Origin: Bradyrhizobium sp. 170
GTDB lineage: Bacteria; Pseudomonadota; Alphaproteobacteria; Rhizobiales; Xanthobacteraceae
Direction of reading: 5' to 3'
Length of the DNA stretch: 64,000 nt
NCBI RefSeq assembly: GCF_023101085.1
Contig: NZ_CP064703.1
Location: forward strand, 3,968,001-4,032,000
Of this stretch, positions 1 to 7,902 are shown piece by piece. Under the pieces are notes generated by a model. The model saw nothing but the letters and a program-made list of their open reading frames with translations, was not told the origin of the DNA and made no database searches. The translations under genes and the position numbers were made by a program. Position 1 is the stretch's first letter. The number at the start of each line of letters is the position of its first letter.

Positions 1-363
1 CACAATCCGGCTTATTCGCACGTCGTCGTCGCGTCAGGCGCGCGCACGATCCATATCGCGGGACAGGTGTCCACCGATGAGGAAGGACGCGTGGTCGGCG
101 AGGGTGATCTGGCCGCGCAGACGACACAGGTGATGCACAATATCGGCCTGGCACTGAAATCCGCCGGTGCGGGTTATTCCGATATCGTGAAGATCACCAC
201 CTTCGTCGTGGGCTACAAGCCGGAGCTCCGTCCGATTATCGGCAAGGCGCGCTCGGCGTTCTTTGAAGGCATGGAGCCGCCGGCGAGCACGCTCGTCGGT
301 GTAACGGCGCTTGCGGCCCCTGAATGGCTGATCGAGATTGAGGCCGTCGCCGTCGTCGATTGA
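1..363 (+). CDS. RidA family protein (5' end outside window)
   Basis: This is the C-terminal part of a RidA/YjgF/UK114 family protein. The frame is open from base 1, reading HNPAYSHVVVASGARTIHIA, and stops with TGA at 361-363; no start is visible. The family forms small trimers that hydrolyse reactive enamine/imine intermediates (such as 2-aminoacrylate from PLP enzymes) or act in related catabolic steps. Family-like features are the early IHIAGQ strand, the middle helix with DIVKITTFV, and the PPASTLVGV segment near the C-terminus, where RidA proteins carry the substrate-contacting Arg/Ser-Thr region. About 120 residues are visible of a usual 125-135, so only the first few are missing. The exact substrate class cannot be told. 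Confidence 0.85.
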   Translation, partial: HNPAYSHVVVASGARTIHIAGQVSTDEEGRVVGEGDLAAQTTQVMHNIGLALKSAGAGYSDIVKITTFVVGYKPELRPIIGKARSAFFEGMEPPASTLVGVTALAAPEWLIEIEAVAVVD

Positions 364-390
364 CCACTCCGTCATAACGGACCTCTCGCC

Positions 391-464
391 GTCATTGCGA
401 GCGCGAAGCAATCCATAGCGCCACAAGCGGAGAGATGGATTGCTTCGCTACGCTCGCAATGACG
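391..464. repeat. Palindromic intergenic repeat (GTCATTGCGAGCG type)
   Basis: Two inverted arms, GTCATTGCGAGCGCGAAGCA from 391 and its near-complement ending at 464, enclose a short centre. Elements with a GTCATTGCGAGCG arm and AAGCAATCCA are scattered between genes in Bradyrhizobium and relatives. It lies between convergent genes (RidA and dinB), where a transcript could fold into a long hairpin and terminate or be stabilised. Confidence 0.75.
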
Positions 465-478
465 GGGGAGAGAGCGGT

Positions 479-1783
479 CTACTCCTCCTCATCCTCTTCC
501 TTCGCCGGCCCCTTGTACGCGATGCCCCTGATGACAGCGGCATTGCCGAACTTCTTCCGCAAATCATCGATCGCGCGCTCGGCATGGGCCGAGCGGCGGT
601 CGAGCATGTCGGTGTCGTCGGCCTGCGATCCCTCGCGCAGCGCGCTGACGCCGGTGCCGATCAGGCGGAAAGCGGTGCCGTCGATCTCCTTTGCCAGCAT
701 TTCGCGCGACACCGCGAAAATCTTGGCGGCGAGCTGCGTCGGTGCCTGGATCGATTGCGAGCGGGTGCGCTGCCTGAAATCCGCGGTTTTCAGCTTCAAC
801 GTGATGGTGAGGCCTGACAGATCGCCGCTCTTCAGCCGCGACGACACTTTTTCGGACAGCCGCCACAGCACCTTTTCCAGCGTTACAAAATCCTTGATGT
901 CGTTCTCGAACGTGGTCTCGTTGGAAATCGTCTTGGCGCCGCGGTCCGGCACCACGCTGCGGTCGTCGATGCCGCGCGCCAGCCGCCACAGCCTGCGGCC
1001 TTCGCCGCCGAACTGCTTCATCAGCTCGACCTCGTCGGCGCGCTGCAGGTCCGCTATGGTGCGAAAACCCCGCTGCACCAGCTTTTCCTGGGTTGCGGGG
1101 CCGACGCCGTAGATGAAGCCGACCGGCTTGTCCGCCAGCATCTCGCGGGCTTCGATCTGGTCGAGGGCGGCAAAGCCGCGTGGCTTGTCGAGATCGGAGG
1201 CGATCTTGGCCAAGAACTTGTTGCAGGACAGGCCGACCGACACCGTGATCCCGATGTCGCGCTCGACGTCGCGGGCAAAGCGCGCCAGCACTTTTGCCGG
1301 GATCATGCCGTGAACGCGTTGTGTACCGGCCAGATCCAGGAACGCCTCGTCGATCGACAGCGGTTCCACCAGCGGCGTCAGCGTCTGCATGGCGTGCCGC
1401 ACCTCGCGGCCGACGCGGACATATTTCGCCATGTCGGGCGGGATTACGGCAGCCTGCGGGCAGAGCGCCAGCGCTTTAAACATCGGCATCGCCGAGCGCA
1501 CGCCATAGGTGCGCGAGACGTAGCAGGCGGCCGACACCACGCCACGCTTGCCGCCGCCGATGATCACGGGCCGGTCGGCGAGTTCCGGATTGTCGCGCTT
1601 CTCGACAGTGGCGTAGAACGCGTCGCAATCGATATGCGCCAGCGTCAACGAGGGCAGGGCATGGTGGCGGACGAGGCGCGGGGAACCGCATTCGCCGCAC
1701 CGCTTGGCCTTGATATCGAGATCGCCGAGGCAATCCCGGCAGAACGCGCGCGGACCGTCCAAGGCTGGCGCGAGCGCGCTCAC
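479..1783 (-). CDS. dinB: DNA polymerase IV (Y-family translesion polymerase)
   Basis: Error-prone Y-family DNA polymerase of 434 residues that copies past damaged bases. The palm motif HIDCDAFYATVE (Asp52, Asp54) and SIDEAF (Asp145, Glu146) give the metal-binding carboxylates. F56-Y57 sits at the steric-gate position. Helix-hairpin-helix and little-finger regions follow to the C-terminus. An N-terminal extension of about 45 residues carries four cysteines (C15-x2-C18, C29-x2-C32) like a small zinc ribbon, absent from the short enterobacterial DinB. The start overlaps the stop of the upstream DUF3572 gene by 4 nt, so the two are translationally coupled. No LexA site was identified. Confidence 0.93.
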   Translation of the reverse strand: MSALAPALDGPRAFCRDCLGDLDIKAKRCGECGSPRLVRHHALPSLTLAHIDCDAFYATVEKRDNPELADRPVIIGGGKRGVVSAACYVSRTYGVRSAMPMFKALALCPQAAVIPPDMAKYVRVGREVRHAMQTLTPLVEPLSIDEAFLDLAGTQRVHGMIPAKVLARFARDVERDIGITVSVGLSCNKFLAKIASDLDKPRGFAALDQIEAREMLADKPVGFIYGVGPATQEKLVQRGFRTIADLQRADEVELMKQFGGEGRRLWRLARGIDDRSVVPDRGAKTISNETTFENDIKDFVTLEKVLWRLSEKVSSRLKSGDLSGLTITLKLKTADFRQRTRSQSIQAPTQLAAKIFAVSREMLAKEIDGTAFRLIGTGVSALREGSQADDTDMLDRRSAHAERAIDDLRKKFGNAAVIRGIAYKGPAKEEDEEE

Positions 1784-2079
1784 GGCACGTCGCGCTCCCA
1801 GTGCGGGTCGCCCAGCGCCTGGCGGGCGGCGGCGATATTGGTCGGGTGCAGTTGCGAGGCGCTCGCAAACGCCTTGACGGTCGCGTCATCGCGCATGACG
1901 AAATCGAGCACCGAAGCCAGAAATTGCGGGTCGGCCGCGGCCGTACGCAGCGTCTCCGGACCGATCCCGCTTTCGGCCAGGAACAGGCCTAGCCTTTCAG
2001 GGTCGCCGGCAATAAAACTCAGCGCCTGAACTGCAACGATTTCAGCCACTTCGCGAGGGTTGTGAACAGGCTTTTTCAA
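1780..2079 (-). CDS. DUF3572 family protein
   Basis: A 99-residue helical protein that I recognise as DUF3572, a small alphaproteobacterial family of unknown function. Key segments are EIVAVQALSFIAGDPERLGL near the N-terminus and a FLASVLDF helix in the middle. It has no signal peptide or membrane segment. It is the first gene of a two-gene unit with dinB (4-nt ATGA overlap), which suggests shared expression but does not show a role in DNA repair. The start ATG faces the divergent divK gene across 230 bases. Confidence 0.8.
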   Translation of the reverse strand: MKKPVHNPREVAEIVAVQALSFIAGDPERLGLFLAESGIGPETLRTAAADPQFLASVLDFVMRDDATVKAFASASQLHPTNIAAARQALGDPHWERDVP

Positions 2080-2309
2080 CAGACGATTTGCCTTTCCGTT
2101 AACTTATGGGCTCTAATTTGGAACCATCATGCCCGAGTCTGCGGAGTACGTTCAAGCAATTGGAAACCGCTTCGTAAAACTTGGCGCATCGATTTAACTG
2201 GTTAGAGCGAAACTGACGCTAGTTTGAATTCACTTTTCGACAAGGGGCGGCGGCGGTGCAGGACGTGCCGAAAGGCCGGACTTGTTTCCTGGGATGAGGG
2301 AGGGACGGG
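2080..2309. promoter_or_regulatory. Divergent promoter region between DUF3572-dinB and divK-pleD
   Basis: A 230-base non-coding stretch serving both directions. It is more A/T-rich than the flanking genes and contains GTTAAC at 2099-2104, a GAGTC (CcrM GANTC type) at 2135-2139, and a TTTAAC-TGG-TTAG segment before divK. GANTC and TTAA elements are typical of cell-cycle promoters in alphaproteobacteria (CcrM, CtrA), which would suit divK. No exact CtrA consensus is present, so this is only suggestive. Confidence 0.4.
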
Positions 2310-2675
2310 ATGGCAAAAACCGTCCTGATCGTGGAGGACAACGAGCTCAACATGAAGCTCTTTCGCGATCTGTTGGAAGCGCATGGCTATCAGACCTCCG
2401 GCACCAGCAACGGTTTCGAGGCGCTCGATCTCGTCCGCAAGCTGCGCCCTGATTTGATCCTGATGGATATCCAACTGCCGCAGGTGTCGGGCCTCGAAGT
2501 GACGCGCTGGATCAAGGACGATCCGGAGTTGCGCGCCATTCCGGTGGTTGCGGTCACCGCCTTTGCGATGAAGGGCGACGAAGAGCGCATCCGCGAGGGC
2601 GGCTGCGAGGCGTACTTGTCCAAACCAATTTCCGTCGGCAAGTTTATCGAAACCGTGCGGCGTTTTATCGGGTAG
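2310..2675 (+). CDS. divK: Single-domain response regulator DivK
   Basis: A 121-residue stand-alone receiver domain. Phosphoacceptor Asp53 lies in [10 protein letters not shown], with acidic pocket E9-D10, Thr83 and Lys105 (SKP). In Caulobacter and rhizobia DivK is phosphorylated by PleC/DivJ-type kinases, and it feeds into CckA-CtrA control of division and polarity. The identification rests on the close DivK-like sequence and on its position directly before pleD, the standard alphaproteobacterial pair. A strong ribosome binding site (AGGGAGGGA) precedes the ATG. Only 12 bases separate it from pleD, so the two are co-transcribed. Confidence 0.95.
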   Translation: MAKTVLIVEDNELNMKLFRDLLEAHGYQTSGTSNGFEALDLVRKLRPDLILMDIQLPQVSGLEVTRWIKDDPELRAIPVVAVTAFAMKGDEERIREGGCEAYLSKPISVGKFIETVRRFIG

Positions 2676-2687
2676 GAGTGAGTTTCG

Positions 2688-4061
2688 ATGTCTGCGCGTA
2701 TCCTTGTCGTCGATGACGTTCCAGCGAACGTCAAGCTGCTGGAAGCCCGTCTGTCGGCCGAATATTTCGATGTGCTGACGGCTTCCAACGGTGCCGAGGC
2801 GCTCGACCTCTGTTCGCGCTCCGAATGCGACCTCATCCTGCTCGACGTCATGATGCCCGACATGGACGGTTTCGAGGTCTGCCGCCGGCTGAAGTCCAAT
2901 CCGGCCACTCATTTCATTCCCGTCGTGATCGTCACCGCGCTGGACAGCCCGTCTGATCGCGTTCGCGGGCTGGAAGCCGGAGCCGACGATTTTCTCACCA
3001 AGCCGGTGTCCGACATCGTTCTGATCGCCCGCGTTCGATCCCTGACGCGGCTGAAGATGATGACCGATGAGCTGCGGATGCGCGCCATCACCTCGCTCGA
3101 GATCGGCATGGAGGCGCCCGAACGCAGCGCGATCGCCGACAAGGGCGTCGGCGGGCGGATCCTGCTTGTCGACGACCGGCCATCGTCCTACGAGCGGCTG
3201 GCGCCGATCCTTTCTGCCGAGCACACCGTCGACGTCGAAATCAATCCGGCGGAGGCGCTGTTTCACGCCGCCGAGGGCAATTACGATTTGCTGATCGTTT
3301 CGCTCGGCCTTGAAAATTACGACGGCCTGCGGCTGTGCAGCCAGGCGCGCTCGCTGGAGCGCACCCGCCAGTTGCCGATCCTCGCCATCTCCGACGCCGA
3401 CAACAATGCGCGGCTGCTGCGTGGGCTCGAAATCGGCGTCAACGATTATCTCTTGCGCCCCGTCGACAAGAACGAATTGCTGGCGCGGGCGCGCACCCAG
3501 ATCCGCAAGCGGCGCTATACCGACCATCTGCGCGACAACGTGCAGAACTCGATCGAAATGGCGATCACCGACGCGCTGACCGGCCTGCATAACCGCCGCT
3601 ACATGGAAAGCCATCTCTCGACGCTGGTCGAGCAGGCTTCGAGCCGCGGCAAGCCGCTCGCGCTGATGATCCTCGACATCGACTTCTTCAAGTCCATCAA
3701 CGACACCTATGGCCACGACGCCGGCGACGACGTGCTGCGCGAGTTCGCGGTGCGCATCCGCAAGTCGATCCGCGGCATCGATCTCGCCTGCCGCTACGGC
3801 GGCGAGGAGTTCGTGATCGTGATGCCGGAAACCGATCTGACGGTCGCCGGCATGGTCGCCGAGCGCCTGCGCCGCTCGATCGCCGGCGAAACCTTTGCGG
3901 TCAACAAGGGCACCAAGCGCATCGACGTCACGATCTCGATCGGGCTGGCGACGCTGGACCACAAGGGCGAGCCGGTCGCCGACGTGCTCAAGCGCGCCGA
4001 CATGGCGCTCTATCGCGCCAAGCACGACGGACGCAACAGGGTGGTTTCGACGGCGGCCTAG
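2688..4061 (+). CDS. pleD: Response regulator diguanylate cyclase PleD
   Basis: A 457-residue REC-REC-GGDEF protein that makes cyclic di-GMP in response to phosphorylation, controlling the motile-to-sessile switch in Caulobacter. The first receiver domain (about 1-120) has Asp53 in LLDVMMP. The second (about 150-270) lacks a phosphorylatable Asp at the equivalent site, as in known PleD, and serves in dimerisation. The GGDEF domain (about 290-455) carries GGEEF at 371-375 and an RxxD inhibitory site (R362-D365) five residues upstream, so both catalysis and product inhibition should be intact. The start has TAGGAGTGAG overlapping the divK stop. Confidence 0.95.
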   Translation: MSARILVVDDVPANVKLLEARLSAEYFDVLTASNGAEALDLCSRSECDLILLDVMMPDMDGFEVCRRLKSNPATHFIPVVIVTALDSPSDRVRGLEAGADDFLTKPVSDIVLIARVRSLTRLKMMTDELRMRAITSLEIGMEAPERSAIADKGVGGRILLVDDRPSSYERLAPILSAEHTVDVEINPAEALFHAAEGNYDLLIVSLGLENYDGLRLCSQARSLERTRQLPILAISDADNNARLLRGLEIGVNDYLLRPVDKNELLARARTQIRKRRYTDHLRDNVQNSIEMAITDALTGLHNRRYMESHLSTLVEQASSRGKPLALMILDIDFFKSINDTYGHDAGDDVLREFAVRIRKSIRGIDLACRYGGEEFVIVMPETDLTVAGMVAERLRRSIAGETFAVNKGTKRIDVTISIGLATLDHKGEPVADVLKRADMALYRAKHDGRNRVVSTAA

Positions 4062-4062
4062 C

Positions 4063-4182
4063 CGTCGTCCCTGCGAACGCAGGGACCCATACCGCGTGAT
4101 CTATCTTTTCGGGCTGGGTGGTTGACGCCTTTCGCAACATGGCCGCCGGTGGTTATGGGTCCCTGCGTTCGCAGGGACGACG
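4063..4182. repeat. Palindromic repeat, copy 1 (CGTCGTCCCTGCGAACGCAG type)
   Basis: Inverted arms at 4063-4091 and 4154-4182 share CGTCGTCCCTGCGAACGCAG and GGGACCCATA. Each arm also contains a small inner palindrome, CCCTGCGAACGCAGGG. The same element occurs again at 5456-5573, on the other side of the frameshifted beta-lactamase-like gene. It lies directly after the pleD stop and could act as a 3' hairpin. Confidence 0.85.
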
Positions 4183-4193
4183 ATGGATAGGTC

Positions 4194-5410
4194 TCACGCA
4201 ACAACCTCGGCGTTCTCCTTCACCGCCTCATACGCCAGCCGCTTGAACTCGAACGAGAACGGGTGAACGAACGCCATCTGGCGCTGCGCCATCATCACGC
4301 CGGCCATATTGCGCTTCGGCGAGATCCACCATTGCGTGCCCGCCACGCCGCCCCAGTAGAGTTCGCCCGCGGCATCGGGATGATCGAGCGGAGAGGGCTG
4401 CTGGATCATGCCGCCGGCAAGTCCGTGCACCTTGCCGGGCTGTGGCCCCATCAGGGCAAAGCGGATCCACTGGTCCTCGGGCAACTGGTTGGTCATCATC
4501 TGCGCCATCGTCTCCGGCTTGAGCAGGGTTTTGCTGCCGGGCAGCAGGCTTCGGATCAGCGCGACCATATCGGGCAGGGTTGAAACCAGTCCGCCGCCGC
4601 CATTGAGCCTCGCAATGGGGCGCAGATTGGCGCCGGGGAACGGCGCGTTGTCGGTCCGGGTAAGGCCCGGCTTCATCGGCTCCATCAGGTCGGCACCGGC
4701 GTAATAGGCGACCAGCCGTCCCTGATCCTTTTCCGGCACGACGAAGCCGGTGTCGACCATGCCGAGTGGATCGAGAATCCGCGCCTTGATGAATTCGTCG
4801 AAGCGTTGGCCGCTGATGACTTCGACCAGCCGCGCCACAACGTCGATGGCGAGCGAGTATTCCCAGGACGTCCCCGGCTGATAGATCAGCGGCAGGCCGG
4901 TCAGCACGTCCACCATGTCAGCCAGCGTCGTCATGGGATTGTGGACGCCGCGCTTGTTGAGGGCCTTGAAGATAACGGTGCCCGGATCGAAAAAGCCGTA
5001 GCTCAGGCCGGAGCTGTGGCTCAGGAGCTGACGGATGGTGATCGAACTCTTCGCCGGCTCGGTGTCGTCAAGCGAAGTCGCTCCAGCGCGCAACACCTTC
5101 CGATTTCCAAGCTGCGGAATATATTTTTCAATGGGTCATCGAGCCCGAGCTTGCCTTCCTCGAACAGCAATAGCGCCGCGCAGGAGGTGATCAGCTTGGT
5201 GTTGGAAAAGACGCGGAAGATATGGTCGGTCCGGAGCGGCGTCTGCGCTTCCTTGTCGGCCCATCCGACGCAATTCACATCCACAAGATCGCGTCCGACC
5301 ATGACCGCCCAGGAAATGCCTGACAGCAGGTTGTTGTCGATGTAGCGCTGCATCGCCGCCTGTGCCGGTTTGAAGTCGTAACCGTTGGCGGTGACTTTCA
5401 GGTCTTCCAT
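4194..5410 (-). pseudogene. Beta-lactamase-family serine hydrolase, frameshifted
   Basis: This encodes a class C beta-lactamase-like (PF00144) serine hydrolase/esterase split by one frameshift. The first part starts at ATG 5410 (preceded by GGGAGCGACC) and holds the nucleophile motif SNTK in FSNTKLITS. The second part holds ITIRQLLSHSSGLSYG, the YSL motif in SWEYSLAIDV and the C-terminal GGVAGT region, ending at 4194. The frames join if one base is restored near a run of five T at 5124-5128: DDPL then continues as a KYIPQL-type stretch into the downstream part. As sequenced, the protein ends about 30 residues after the slip. It may be true decay or a sequencing/assembly error. Repeats of one family flank it on both sides. 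Confidence 0.8.
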
Positions 5411-5455
5411 GGTCGCTCCCTTTGCCGTCATGTTCTTGCGCGGCTTTACTATTCT

Positions 5456-5573
5456 GTCGTCCCTGCGAACGCAGGGACCCATAACCACCGATGCCGGTTG
5501 TAGGAAAGGTAACTACCACATCGCCTTACTGAAAGGCCACGGCGTATGGGTCCCTGCGTTCGCAGGGACGACG
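5456..5573. repeat. Palindromic repeat, copy 2 (CGTCGTCCCTGCGAACGCAG type)
   Basis: Inverted arms at 5456-5482 and 5545-5573 match the element at 4063-4182, including GGGACCCATA at the inner ends of the arms. The centre differs in sequence. The copy lies between the beta-lactamase-like pseudogene (5' side) and the end of the TetR gene. Confidence 0.85.
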
Positions 5574-5590
5574 ATATGGGGGTGGTCGCC

Positions 5591-6190
5591 TCAAGCGGTT
5601 GACGAAGGCCGGGGCTTCTTCGACGCACTCCCACCCACCTTCACCCCCGCATTCTTCAGCAGCACCGTCGCCGCTTCCTTTGCCGCCCGCGCCATCGCCG
5701 GGTCGTTGCGGACGAGATCCTGCGCGATCGAGCCGTCGACGAGCAAGGCAAGCTGGGTTGCAAGCGCTTCTGCCTGTGCGACGCCGAGCTGCACCAGCAA
5801 ATCGCGAAACCACAGGCGGCGGCTTTCCTTGAAGGCGACGGCGACCTTTCGGACCGAGCGGTCGTCGCCGAGTTCGGCCACCGCATTGACGAAGGGGCAG
5901 CCGCGAAAATCCTTCGCCGAGAAGCGTCGCTCCAGCGAATCGAAGGTGCCGAGAATCTGCTCGACCGGCGACTTGTCTGATGGACGCGGGGCCACGAAGC
6001 GTCGCGCCAGATAGGCCGAGATCAACGCGTCCTTGGACGGAAAATGGTTGTAGAGCGTGCGCTTGCTGATGCCGATTTCGGCGGCGATGGTGTCGACGCC
6101 GACCGCGCGAATTCCCTGCAGATAGAACAGCCTATCCGCGGTCTCCAGAATCCGGTCCTTCATGTCAGGTTTGGCGGGCAGGGTAGCCAT
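5591..6190 (-). CDS. TetR/AcrR family transcriptional regulator
   Basis: A 199-residue one-component repressor. The N-terminal TetR DNA-binding domain has its helix-turn-helix at about 34-50 (TIAAEIGISKRTLYNHF); the rest is a helical ligand-binding and dimerisation domain. The in-frame ATG at 6190 was chosen because the upstream in-frame extension runs through the operator-like dyad at 6239-6262 and does not look like protein. It is divergent from an MFS exporter-like gene, the classic arrangement of a TetR repressor controlling its neighbour. The ligand is unknown. Confidence 0.88.
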   Translation of the reverse strand: MATLPAKPDMKDRILETADRLFYLQGIRAVGVDTIAAEIGISKRTLYNHFPSKDALISAYLARRFVAPRPSDKSPVEQILGTFDSLERRFSAKDFRGCPFVNAVAELGDDRSVRKVAVAFKESRRLWFRDLLVQLGVAQAEALATQLALLVDGSIAQDLVRNDPAMARAAKEAATVLLKNAGVKVGGSASKKPRPSSTA

Positions 6191-6238
6191 GCGAATGCGC
6201 CGTAGCCTCTTCCTTGACAGCAGCAGACCCTTATAGCC

Positions 6239-6262
6239 TAGGTACACAGGTCTGTGTACCTA
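6239..6262. promoter_or_regulatory. Perfect dyad operator between TetR and MFS genes
   Basis: Two perfectly complementary 11-nt arms (TAGGTACACAG and its reverse complement) are separated by GT. Length and symmetry fit a TetR-dimer operator. It sits 48 bases before the regulator start and 60 before the transporter start, so one site could repress both promoters. Confidence 0.8.
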
Positions 6263-6322
6263 TTTCAGATATCAATTGCAGGACGCGGCGTTCGAATCGC
6301 GCCCCTGGGGAGAATAAAAATA

Positions 6323-7555
6323 ATGGCCCTGCTGCAAATCCTGCGGCCGACGCTTCCCATCCTGATCGGCGCTTCCATCATGCTGACGCTCAGCATGGGC
6401 CTGCGGCAGTCGCTCGGCCTTTTCATGCAGCCGCTGACGCAGGATATCCGGATTTCGGTGTCGGATTTCACGCTGGCGCTCGCGGTGCAAAATCTCGCCT
6501 GGGGATTTTTGCAGCCATTCGCCGGCGCGCTGACGGTGCGTTACGGTTTTCGTGCCATCATGGTGGCGGGCTCGCTGCTCTATGTCGCCGGCCTTGCTTT
6601 GATGGCGGGCGCGAACGGTTTTCTCAGCGTCATGATCGGCGGCGGCATTTTGATCGGCATGTCCCTGGCCTGTACCGCGGCGGCTATCGCGATGTCGGTA
6701 GCGGCCCGCGCGGTGCCGGCGTCGGTCCGCTCGACGGTACTCGGCCTGGTGTCGGGTGCGGGCTCGCTCGGCGCGCTGCTGTCGGCGCCGCTCGGCCAGA
6801 TCCTCAACGAGGGCTACGGCTGGCGCGTGGGTCTCGCCGGCTTCGTGGTGCTGGCGCTCCTGATGATTCCGGCCGCCTGGTACGCGGGCAGGGTGGACAA
6901 GATTCCGTTGCCCAAGCCCGCGGACGATGAAATCGACAACTCTTCGGCCAGCGTCGCGACGAAGATCGCATTCTCCAACGCGTCCTTCGTGGTGATGACC
7001 GGCGCCTATTTCGTCTGTGGCATGCAGCTCGTGTTTCTCACCACGCATCTGCCGTCGTACCTTGCGATCTGCGGGATGGACCCAATGTTGAGCGCGCAGA
7101 CGCTCGGCATGATCGGCGGCTTCAATGTGCTCGGCAGCATCTTCTTCGGCTGGGCGGGGCAGCGCTGGAACAAGCTGGCGCTGCTCGGCGGCATCTACAT
7201 CTTCCGCTCGATCGCGCTTGCCTGGTACTTCACACTGCCGCCGACGCCGGCGACCACGCTGCTGTTCGGCGCCATCATGGGCTTTCTGTGGATGGGCGTC
7301 GGCCCGCTGGTCGCGGGCGCAGTCGCCGAGATGTTCGGCCTGAAATGGCAGGCGATGATCCAGGGGCTCGCCTTCATGAGCCACCAGGTCGGCAGCTTCC
7401 TCGGCGCCTTCGGAGGCGGAGTGCTGTACGACGCGCTCGGCTCCTACACCATGGCGTGGCGGATCGGCGTAGCTCTCGGGCTGGCCGGCGGCGTCATCCA
7501 GGTCGCGTTCGCGCTGATCCGGCCGAGCGGACCGCCGCAGATGCAAGCGGCGTAA
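6323..7555 (+). CDS. MFS transporter
   Basis: A 410-residue major facilitator superfamily transporter with about 12 membrane segments. The first helix is in PTLPILIGASIMLTLSMG and is followed by GLRQSLGLFMQPL, typical of the OxlT/YbfB-like MFS branch. The loop after helix 2 has RYGFR, the expected basic MFS motif A region. ATG 6323 is preferred because GGGGAG lies about 10 bases upstream; the longer open frame would start inside the operator. It is divergent from a TetR gene and likely controlled by it. The substrate, and whether it imports or exports, cannot be told. Confidence 0.85.
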   Translation: MALLQILRPTLPILIGASIMLTLSMGLRQSLGLFMQPLTQDIRISVSDFTLALAVQNLAWGFLQPFAGALTVRYGFRAIMVAGSLLYVAGLALMAGANGFLSVMIGGGILIGMSLACTAAAIAMSVAARAVPASVRSTVLGLVSGAGSLGALLSAPLGQILNEGYGWRVGLAGFVVLALLMIPAAWYAGRVDKIPLPKPADDEIDNSSASVATKIAFSNASFVVMTGAYFVCGMQLVFLTTHLPSYLAICGMDPMLSAQTLGMIGGFNVLGSIFFGWAGQRWNKLALLGGIYIFRSIALAWYFTLPPTPATTLLFGAIMGFLWMGVGPLVAGAVAEMFGLKWQAMIQGLAFMSHQVGSFLGAFGGGVLYDALGSYTMAWRIGVALGLAGGVIQVAFALIRPSGPPQMQAA

Positions 7556-7563
7556 GAATCAAA

Positions 7564-7584
7564 ACGGGGCCTGAAAGGCCCCGT
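7564..7584. terminator. Bidirectional terminator hairpin between MFS gene and rpmG
   Basis: ACGGGGCC, loop TGAAA, GGCCCCGT: a perfect 8-bp G/C-rich stem flanked by AAAA on one side and CAAAAT on the other. It lies between the convergent MFS and rpmG stops. On the minus strand the following T tract makes it a good intrinsic terminator for rpmG. Confidence 0.75.
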
Positions 7585-7610
7585 CAAAATCCGTCAGCTT
7601 TAGGCCGCGA

Positions 7611-7778
7611 TTACTTGATCTTCGATTCCTTGAACTCGACGTGCTTGCGCGCGACCGGGTCGTACTTCTTCTTGACCAGCTTGTCGGTCATGGTGCGCGA
7701 ATTCTTCTTGGCGACGTAATAGAAGCCGGTATCCGCCGTGGAAACGAGCTTGACCTTGATGGTGACCGCTTTGGCCAT
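7611..7778 (-). CDS. rpmG: 50S ribosomal protein L33
   Basis: A 55-residue ribosomal protein of the large subunit, located near the E site. It begins [18 protein letters not shown] and ends [10 protein letters not shown], the typical bacterial L33 pattern. It has no cysteines, so it is the zinc-independent (C-minus) type. The ATG is preceded by GAGGTTCTGAAC. It is a separate unit with a hairpin terminator directly downstream, and belongs to the conserved rpmG/NUDIX/rnr/topA neighbourhood of Rhizobiales. Confidence 0.96.
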   Translation of the reverse strand: MAKAVTIKVKLVSTADTGFYYVAKKNSRTMTDKLVKKKYDPVARKHVEFKESKIK

Positions 7779-7902
7779 GTTCAGAACCTCAAATAGGGGG
7801 ATATCGGGCGCTGGCCAAATCGGCCTGCATTTGCGCGCAACCTAGCTTCTGATCGTCCAAAGTCAAGGTTTTCGGGGCAAAAACCGGCCAGATTCGGAGG
7901 GA

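Noticed and set aside
2202..4025. 607-codon open frame antisense to divK-pleD
   Set aside because: The plus strand carries clear receiver and GGDEF motifs; the antisense reading is Asp/Arg/His-rich with no family features, a by-product of high third-position G/C.
5124..5129. Programmed frameshifting in the beta-lactamase-like gene
   Set aside because: Only a run of five T/A without a stimulating structure noted, and the family is not known to use it; decay or sequence error is simpler.
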